Source: Chitinilyticum litopenaei DSM 21440
GTDB taxonomy: Bacteria; Pseudomonadota; Gammaproteobacteria; Burkholderiales; Chitinibacteraceae
Length of the DNA: 64,000 bases
Assembly (NCBI RefSeq): GCF_000428145.1
Contig: NZ_ATZJ01000007.1
Coordinates: 84,992 to 148,991, forward strand
Direction: 5' to 3'
The translations under genes were made by a program, and so were the position numbers. This document shows, in pieces, positions 59,205 through 64,000 of the stretch. The notes beneath the pieces are model-generated. The model worked only from the letters and a program-made list of their open reading frames with translations. It made no database searches and had not been told where the DNA came from. How positions within the stretch are numbered: the stretch's first letter is position 1; the number at the start of each line of letters is the position of its first letter.

Positions 59205-60788
59205 CTACTGCTCCAGCAAGGCTTGCCCAGCTGCCGGCTGCAGGTCTTCAAGCTTCACCTGCTCGATCTCGCTGAAGCGCTTCGAGATCTTCTCGCTGGT
59301 GATGCTGACTTCCTGCGCATCGTCATGCGCCATGCGGATGTGATCGGCCAGCTTCTTCATCCGCTTGTCGAAGCGGCCGAATTCGGCGGACAGCTTGCCC
59401 AGCGCTTCCTGGATGATGTGCACCTGCTTGCGCGTTTCCACATCCTTGATCACCGCGCGCGCGGTGTTGAGCACGGCCATCAGCGTCGTCGGCGACACGA
59501 TCCACACGCGCTTGCCCATCGCGTACTGCACGAGTTCCGGGTGGTAGGCGTGGATTTCGGCGAACACCGCTTCGGCCGGCACGAACATCACCGCACCGTC
59601 CGCCGTGACATTGGGAATGATGTATTTGCCGCTGATGTCGTCGATGTGTTTCTTCACATCCGCCTTGAAGGCGCGCTGCGCAACCGTTCTGTCCTCGCCG
59701 GCGGCGAACATGCGGTGGTAGTTCTCCAGCGGGAACTTCGCATCCACGGCCACCGTGCCGGTGGGCTCGGGCAGGCGCAGCAGGCAGTCGGCGCGCGTGC
59801 CGTTGGGTAGCGAGGCCTGCAGTTCGTACACCTGCTGGGGCAGCACATTGCTGATCAGGTGCTCCAGCTGCACCTCGCCAAAGGCGCCGCGGCTGCGCTT
59901 GTCACCCAGCAGCTCCTGCAGGCTGACGACATTGGTGGTCAAGCCGTCGATCTTCTTTTGCGCCTCGTCGATGGTGGCCAGCCGCGCCATCACATTGGCG
60001 AAGGTTTCGTTGGTTTTCTTGAAGCCTTCGTCCAGGCGCTCGTTCACCTTGCCGGAAATTTCGGCCAGGCGGCCGTCGGCGGTCTTGGTGAGTTCACCCA
60101 CGCTGGCCGTGAGCTGCTGCGTGGAGGCGGTCAGCATGCTTTGCAGCATGTCCATCTCGCGCTTGGCCTGCTCGGAGAGCATGGTCGAGAGCTTGAGCAG
60201 CACATCCTCGCGCAGCGCATCCTGCTTGCCCTGCAGCGTGGCGGCGATGTCGGACAATTGCTTGAGAACCAGCTCGCGGGTTTCTCCGAGGCTGGCGCTG
60301 GTGCTCTGGCGCAGCGCATCCAGCCGTTGCTGCAGGCTGTCGCTGAGCTCGGCGAGCTTGCCCTGCTGCAGTTCGCGCGATTCGGCCAGGCTGCGGGTGA
60401 GCGCCAGTTGCAGCGCGCCGCTGCTCTCGGCCTGCTGGGCGGCCAGCCGCTGCAGCGTCTCGCGCGACTGGTTGAGTTCATTGCCCACGCCTGCGCGCAG
60501 GCGCTCAAAGGCCTGGCCCAGGCCGTCACCCAGGCGCTGCGCGGAGGCATTGACCGCGTCATTGAGCAGCGCGCCGTGCTGGGTGAGCGCGCTGTGCGTG
60601 GCCTCACTCTGGCGCGCCAGCCCCTGCTGCAGCTCGGCCAGCAATTGCCGGTGGCGCCCATCCAGTTCGGCCAGCAGCTGCTCCTGCAGCTGTTTCTGGT
60701 TTTGTCCCAGCGCATTGAGCCGGAACACCACCAGCGCACCGGCCAGCAAGACCACAATGGTGCTGATGCCAAAGAGCAGTTCGATCAC
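59205..60788 (-). CDS. rmuC: DNA recombination protein RmuC
   Basis: 527 aa. One N-terminal transmembrane helix (IELLFGISTIVVLLAGALVVF), a long coiled coil (~25-260, Gln/Leu/Glu-rich), and the RmuC nuclease-like domain with GAFGEVQLEHLISNVLP, LPEPTGTVAVDAKFPLENYH, PAEAVFAEIHAY and VWIVSPTTLMAVLNTA. It limits inversions between short inverted repeats in E. coli, which is of note given the repeats nearby. The GTG at 60788 has AGGAAGG eight bases upstream. Confidence 0.94.
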   Translation of the reverse strand: MIELLFGISTIVVLLAGALVVFRLNALGQNQKQLQEQLLAELDGRHRQLLAELQQGLARQSEATHSALTQHGALLNDAVNASAQRLGDGLGQAFERLRAGVGNELNQSRETLQRLAAQQAESSGALQLALTRSLAESRELQQGKLAELSDSLQQRLDALRQSTSASLGETRELVLKQLSDIAATLQGKQDALREDVLLKLSTMLSEQAKREMDMLQSMLTASTQQLTASVGELTKTADGRLAEISGKVNERLDEGFKKTNETFANVMARLATIDEAQKKIDGLTTNVVSLQELLGDKRSRGAFGEVQLEHLISNVLPQQVYELQASLPNGTRADCLLRLPEPTGTVAVDAKFPLENYHRMFAAGEDRTVAQRAFKADVKKHIDDISGKYIIPNVTADGAVMFVPAEAVFAEIHAYHPELVQYAMGKRVWIVSPTTLMAVLNTARAVIKDVETRKQVHIIQEALGKLSAEFGRFDKRMKKLADHIRMAHDDAQEVSITSEKISKRFSEIEQVKLEDLQPAAGQALLEQ

Positions 60789-60872
60789 GGTTGACACCTT
60801 CCTGAAAGAGAGCCGGGCCGAAGAGCCCGGGCAAAAAGTCCGCCGATTGTAGGCGATCCCCCCTGCTGCGCC

Positions 60873-60878
60873 TATAAT
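60873..60878 (+). promoter_or_regulatory. -10 box TATAAT just before flgA
   Basis: TATAATCGCGGACATG places the -10 only 7 bp from the flgA start, so transcription would start at or beside the ATG (leaderless). No good -35 at normal spacing. It may instead be fortuitous. Confidence 0.4.
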
Positions 60879-60885
60879 CGCGGAC

Positions 60886-61590
60886 ATGAAAACCGCCGCC
60901 CTCCTCACCCGCAGCGCCCTGATGCTGGCGCTGGCCACCGGCGCCGCGCAGGCCGCCGATGCCCCGCAGCAGAATCATGCCGAGATCCAGCGCACCGTGG
61001 CCAGATGGCTGGACAACGCGCTGGCTGCCGTGCCGGGCAACGCGTCCTACAGCATTGGCAAGGTGGATTCGCGCCTGCGGCTCGATGCCTGCAGCAGCAT
61101 GGAAGTCAGCGTGCCCTCGGGCCAGCGCCTGGTCGGCAATGTGCTGCTGCGCGTGCGCTGCACCGGCGGGGCGAGCTGGTCGCTGAATGTGCCGGCGCAG
61201 ATCAGCATGCAGGTGACCTATTTCACGGCCACCCGCCCGCTGGCCGCCAACCAGACCATTGATGCGCAGGATCTGGCCGCCCAGCAGGGCGATCTGGCCA
61301 ACCTGCCCGGCTCGGTGATTCTCGACCCGGCGCACGCCATCGGCCGCACGCTCAATACCGCCGTGCCGGCCGGCCAGCCGCTGCGCCGCGAAATGCTGCG
61401 TGCCGCCATCGTCATCCAGCAAAACCAGCGCGTAAGGGTGGTATTCCGGCAAGATGGCATGGAAATCGCCAACGAAGGCACGGCGCTCGCCAACGCCACC
61501 GAGGGGAGCCCGGTACGCGTGCGGGTCGGCAATGGCAGCGTGATCAGCGGCATTGCGCGCGCCAGCGGCGAAGTGGAAGTCGGGCAGTAA
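60886..61590 (+). CDS. flgA: Flagellar basal-body P-ring formation chaperone FlgA
   Basis: 234 aa with signal peptide (MKTAALLTRSALMLALATGA then AQA). The C-terminal SAF/FlgA domain includes LAANQTIDAQDLAAQQGDL, GRTLNTAVPAGQPLRREML, and VRVRVGNGSVISGIA. It assists FlgI P-ring assembly. Unusually, no flgB/flgC or flgM gene is adjacent: it is divergent from rmuC and followed by an unrelated membrane protein. The nearest motility genes are motAB, 32 kb away. Confidence 0.93.
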   Translation: MKTAALLTRSALMLALATGAAQAADAPQQNHAEIQRTVARWLDNALAAVPGNASYSIGKVDSRLRLDACSSMEVSVPSGQRLVGNVLLRVRCTGGASWSLNVPAQISMQVTYFTATRPLAANQTIDAQDLAAQQGDLANLPGSVILDPAHAIGRTLNTAVPAGQPLRREMLRAAIVIQQNQRVRVVFRQDGMEIANEGTALANATEGSPVRVRVGNGSVISGIARASGEVEVGQ

Positions 61591-61815
61591 ATTCCTGTCT
61601 GAACCGGGCAGACCGGACTCATCCGAGCCAGTGCCCGCGCCGGCGGCAGCCCCCGAAAATGGCAGGCCATCACGGCACACGGCGAAATGCCGGGCATCCC
61701 TGGCGGTGATGCCCTGCCAATGCGGCGCGGAAGCCCCCTTTACAGCAGACGGCAAGACCGGCGCCAGGACTTCATGGAAGGCCGACCCGATCGCCCCTAC
61801 AGGAGAACATAGGAA

Positions 61816-62289
61816 ATGGAATGGAATGCCTACGCACTCTGGCGCGGCCTGCATGTGCTGGCCGTGCTGCTGTGGATCGGCGGCGTGGCGTTTGTCACCA
61901 CCGTGCTGCTGCCGGCGCTGCGCAGACAAGGCAGCGACTACGCCACGTTTGATGCGCTGGAGCGGCGCTTTGCCACGCAGGCGCGCATCACCACGCAGCT
62001 CACTCTGGTTTCGGGGCTGGCGATGTTGTGGCTGACCGACGGCTGGGCGCGGCTGCTGGATACCTGGTGGCTGTGGGCAATGATCGCCACCTGGGCGGTG
62101 TTCACGCTGATGCTCTTCGTGCTGGAGCCCATCGTGCTGCACCGCAAGCTGCATGAACGTGCCCGGCACGACCCGGCCGGAACGATGAGCCTGCTGCAGC
62201 GCCTGCACTGGCTGCTGCTGGGGCTGGGGCTGGTTGCCACTGTCGGCGGCGTGATCGGCGCGCACGGCGGCGCGTGGTTTGACTTCTGA
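61816..62289 (+). CDS. CopD-like four-helix membrane protein
   Basis: 157 aa, four predicted helices: LHVLAVLLWIGGVAFVTTVL (with the His-W-G pattern of CopD-like proteins), ITTQLTLVSGLAMLWL, MIATWAVFTLMLFVL and LHWLLLGLGLVATVGGVI. Several membrane His residues could bind haem or copper. Role unknown. ATG 61816 has AGGAGA ten bases upstream. The 225-bp space after flgA holds no gene I can support. Confidence 0.8.
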   Translation: MEWNAYALWRGLHVLAVLLWIGGVAFVTTVLLPALRRQGSDYATFDALERRFATQARITTQLTLVSGLAMLWLTDGWARLLDTWWLWAMIATWAVFTLMLFVLEPIVLHRKLHERARHDPAGTMSLLQRLHWLLLGLGLVATVGGVIGAHGGAWFDF

Positions 62290-62304
62290 CGCACATACAC
62301 CACA

Positions 62305-62356
62305 CCCTATTTGCCAGCAGCCCTTTTCATGGATTGGCTGCAGCCATATACACATA
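62305..62356. repeat. GTAT/ATAC palindromic repeat, copy H (3' of CopD-like gene)
   Basis: Left CCCTATTTGCCAGCAGCCC, right TTGGCTGCAGCCATATACA, pairing over about 16 of 20 positions. It starts 15 bp after the CopD-like stop and ends 10 bp before the next ATG. Confidence 0.65.
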
Positions 62357-62366
62357 GCAAATAACC

Positions 62367-62630
62367 ATGGCCTACCGCGATCTGTTTTACGACCGCCAGC
62401 AGCGCTACGCGCTGGGCGTGCACGCCGGCAATGGCCAGCATTATCTGTCCATCCCGGTCAGCAATGCGCTGGTGGATTACGAGGAGTACTACGCGATCAG
62501 TTCGGCCGAATTCGTGCGATTCCAGGCCGACGCGGCACAGGCAGCCAGCTTTGCCCAAGCCTGCCGCGAACACTACCACGACGACCGTCTGCTGCAGGCG
62601 CCGGGGCGCTGGCGCGGGGAAGGCCATTAA
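62367..62630 (+). CDS. Small conserved-looking hypothetical protein
   Basis: 87-aa acidic cytoplasmic protein (MAYRDLFYDRQQRYALGVHA; PVSNALVDYEEYYAIS), rich in Tyr, Asp and Glu. Codon use matches its neighbours. No membrane segment or signal peptide. I do not recognise a family. No clear Shine-Dalgarno, but the upstream palindrome ends 10 bp away. Confidence 0.6.
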   Translation: MAYRDLFYDRQQRYALGVHAGNGQHYLSIPVSNALVDYEEYYAISSAEFVRFQADAAQAASFAQACREHYHDDRLLQAPGRWRGEGH

Positions 62631-62764
62631 GGCTGGCCGGCTACGACTGATGACGCTGCCTGCTGTTGCGTACAGGCAAGCAGTACAAATCCATAAATTG
62701 ACACGATTCGTCAGAAATTACGTTACAGTCGAGGTCTGCCAATCATCACCGCCCAAACCACCGC

Positions 62765-62971
62765 ATGACAGCGCCCCGCCCGCCCCGATTTCGCCTCCCC
62801 AGTGCTCTTGCTCCGCTATCGCTTGCCCTCATTGCCTTGTGGCTTTGCAATGTCTGTTTCGATATCGCCCGCGCCCTGCCCAAGGCACAGGCCGAGCTGG
62901 ATGCCGTACAGCAGCTCAAAGCCAGGATCGAAGCAGCCACACCCCACAGGCAGGCAGGTGCACGGCAATGA
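62765..62971 (+). CDS. Small membrane protein, first of a coupled pair
   Basis: 68 aa with one helix (~16-38, LAPLSLALIALWLCNVCFDI) then a charged helix (PKAQAELDAVQQLKARIEAA). The stop overlaps the next ATG (ATGA). A TTGACA hexamer lies at 62698-62703, but with no good -10. No family recognised; the shape resembles minor pilin-assembly or cell-division-type accessory proteins, which is only a guess. Confidence 0.5.
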   Translation: MTAPRPPRFRLPSALAPLSLALIALWLCNVCFDIARALPKAQAELDAVQQLKARIEAATPHRQAGARQ

Positions 62972-63318
62972 AGCTACGGGGGCCCGTCTGGGCGCATTTG
63001 CTGCTGGCCATCGAGCTGGTGTTCGCCTGTTTCATCTATCTGATCAGCCGGTACGGCGCGGTGTTGAATGAGCTGGAAAGCAGCAAGCAGGCCACGCTGA
63101 TTGCCCATGCGCATTACATCGCCAGCCGCTTGCGACATAACCCGGTGCCTGCCGATCTTGTCCATGCCAATGCCAGTGCCGCTTTTCCCGAAACTGCCGA
63201 GTTCGGCAGGATCACGCTGGCAGATCGCACACTGCTCATCTTCATCTACCCGCCAAATGGCGACCGTGTTGGCACAAACTGCACGCTTGCGCTCGACACG
63301 GGCTTGTTGACGTGTTGA
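62968..63318 (+). CDS. Small membrane-anchored extracytoplasmic protein, second of pair
   Basis: 116 aa. One N-terminal helix (~8-28, AHLLLAIELVFACFIYLISRY), then a soluble region with LESSKQATLIAHAHYIASRL and a predicted beta-rich end containing two Cys (NCTLALDTGLLTC). Translation appears coupled to the preceding ORF. No family recognised. Confidence 0.55.
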   Translation: MKLRGPVWAHLLLAIELVFACFIYLISRYGAVLNELESSKQATLIAHAHYIASRLRHNPVPADLVHANASAAFPETAEFGRITLADRTLLIFIYPPNGDRVGTNCTLALDTGLLTC

Positions 63319-63386
63319 GCGCATTGTTGTCGCTCTGTGCGCCGCCGGCAAATCCAATCACGCGCTACCGCCGGCCCCATCCCACG

Positions 63387-63412
63387 AAAAAAACCCGCCG
63401 TCACCGGCGGGT
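63387..63412 (-). terminator. Rho-independent terminator of the narK-like gene
   Basis: On the minus strand CCCGCCG, loop GTGA, CGGCGGG followed by seven T residues; a perfect 7-bp stem (8 with the flanking A-T) 33 bp after the stop. Confidence 0.9.
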
Positions 63413-63444
63413 ATGAGTGCAGAGCGTTCGGGTTTGGCCTTGTT

Positions 63445-64000
63445 TCAGCACGGCAGCGGTGCGTTCTTGCGGGCGTAGAAGTACCAGGTGATCAGCACGC
63501 AGGTCACGTAGAACGCGAGGAAGCAGTACAGCGCCACTTCCGGGCCGCCGGTATTCTTCATCGACAGGCCGAAGCTCTGCGGGATGAAGAAGCCGCCGTA
63601 GGCGCCGATCGCGCTGATGAAGCCGGCGGCGGCGGCCGATTCCTTCACGCCGCGCAGCAAGGATTTCTTTTCTTCCGCCTCGCCCTTGCCTGCCGCTTCA
63701 CGCTTGCACAGGGTCGAGAAAATGGTGGGGATCATTTTGTAAGTCGAGCCGTTGCCGATGCCGGCCCAGGCGAACAGCCACAGGAAGCTGAGCAGGAACA
63801 TGGTCCAGTTGCCGCCGACCGGCGAGCCGCCGGCCATGGCCGGCAACGCCGACAGCACGCCGAGCACGCCGGCTGCCATGCCGGCAAAGACCACCAGGGT
63901 TACTTTGGCGCCGCCGAGCTTGTCGGAAATCGTGCCGCCGACCGGGCGGATCAGCGCGCCGATCAGGGGGCCGATAAACGCGATCTTGGCCACGGGGATT
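63445..64000 (-). CDS. narK: NarK-type nitrate/nitrite MFS transporter (N-terminus outside window)
   Basis: The last 185 codons of an MFS transporter of the NNP family, continuing past the window edge (frame open to 64000). Family marks are IGALIRPVGGTISDKLGGAK, the GIGNGSTYKMIP nitrate signature segment, and GAYGGFFIPQSFG. It takes up nitrate or exports nitrite. It ends at a good terminator. Its presence near norB fits a nitrate-respiring or denitrifying lifestyle. The N-terminal half was not visible. Confidence 0.93.
   Translation of the reverse strand, partial: IPVAKIAFIGPLIGALIRPVGGTISDKLGGAKVTLVVFAGMAAGVLGVLSALPAMAGGSPVGGNWTMFLLSFLWLFAWAGIGNGSTYKMIPTIFSTLCKREAAGKGEAEEKKSLLRGVKESAAAAGFISAIGAYGGFFIPQSFGLSMKNTGGPEVALYCFLAFYVTCVLITWYFYARKNAPLPC

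Noticed and set aside
62698..62727. TTGACA hexamer as a promoter for the small membrane protein pair
   Set aside because: No acceptable -10 at 16-19 bp spacing; mentioned only as a possibility.

Overview
The window is GC-rich, gene-dense chromosomal DNA of a Gram-negative betaproteobacterium. I would place it in the order Neisseriales, near the Chromobacteriaceae or Chitinibacteraceae. This is an inference from the canonical run rpsB-tsf-pyrH-frr-uppS-cdsA-dxr-rseP-bamA-skp-lpxD-fabZ-lpxA-lpxB-rnhB, a quinol-type NO reductase, motA/motB stator genes and the overall protein character. No rRNA, tRNA, CRISPR array, prophage or intact insertion sequence was seen. Both edges cut genes: queF on the left and a narK-type transporter on the right.

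Layout. 0-6 kb: queF, an Hpt/HD-GYP protein followed by a cytoplasmic TPR-GAF histidine kinase, a cupin and a Cof-type HAD phosphatase. 6-12.6 kb: dnaB, ratA-rnfH, an SDR, a secreted protein with two chitinase-A-N-like modules, an AT-rich foreign-looking secreted protein and an MgtC-family protein. 12.9-19.5 kb: tamA-tamB and a class II histone-deacetylase-like hydrolase. 19.5-24.5 kb: a MITE-like element, then MoxR-DUF58-transglutaminase, convergent with a TrmH-type methylase. 24.6-28.5 kb: motA-motB followed by a membrane-anchored methyltransferase and an HDOD protein in one apparent operon. 28.7-43 kb: the envelope and translation supercluster, transcribed leftward from the rpsB promoter, with hairpins after rpsB, tsf and pyrH. 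43-46 kb: an MCE (Mla-like) lipid-transport operon whose ATPase subunit is degenerate. 46-48 kb: crcB-DUF190 and trxB. 48-54.4 kb: a nitric-oxide defence block (norB, DUF2249, ric, nnrS, fpr, with a divergent hemerythrin) with two palindromic operators between norB and the hemerythrin gene. 54.5-64 kb: ppk2, a repeat nest, a SulP transporter, smr-vanZ, rmuC, flgA, small membrane proteins and narK.

How the parts fit. The bam/skp/lpx/rseP/uppS/cdsA genes, tamAB and the MCE operon together build the outer membrane. The norB-ric-nnrS block with narK at the edge points to denitrification or nitrosative-stress life at low oxygen. motAB, flgA, the Hpt/HD-GYP and HDOD proteins point to motility and surface-behaviour control.

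Most distinctive signals. (1) Two copies of a ~265-bp, 31-bp-TIR, transposase-less element in opposite orientation, 36 kb apart. (2) A family of ~50-60-bp imperfect palindromes ending in GTAT/ATAC; six of them lie 2-16 bp beyond a stop codon and two lie inside reading frames. (3) A P-loop-less ATPase in the MCE operon. (4) A kinase and Hpt/HD-GYP pair that lacks any receiver domain.
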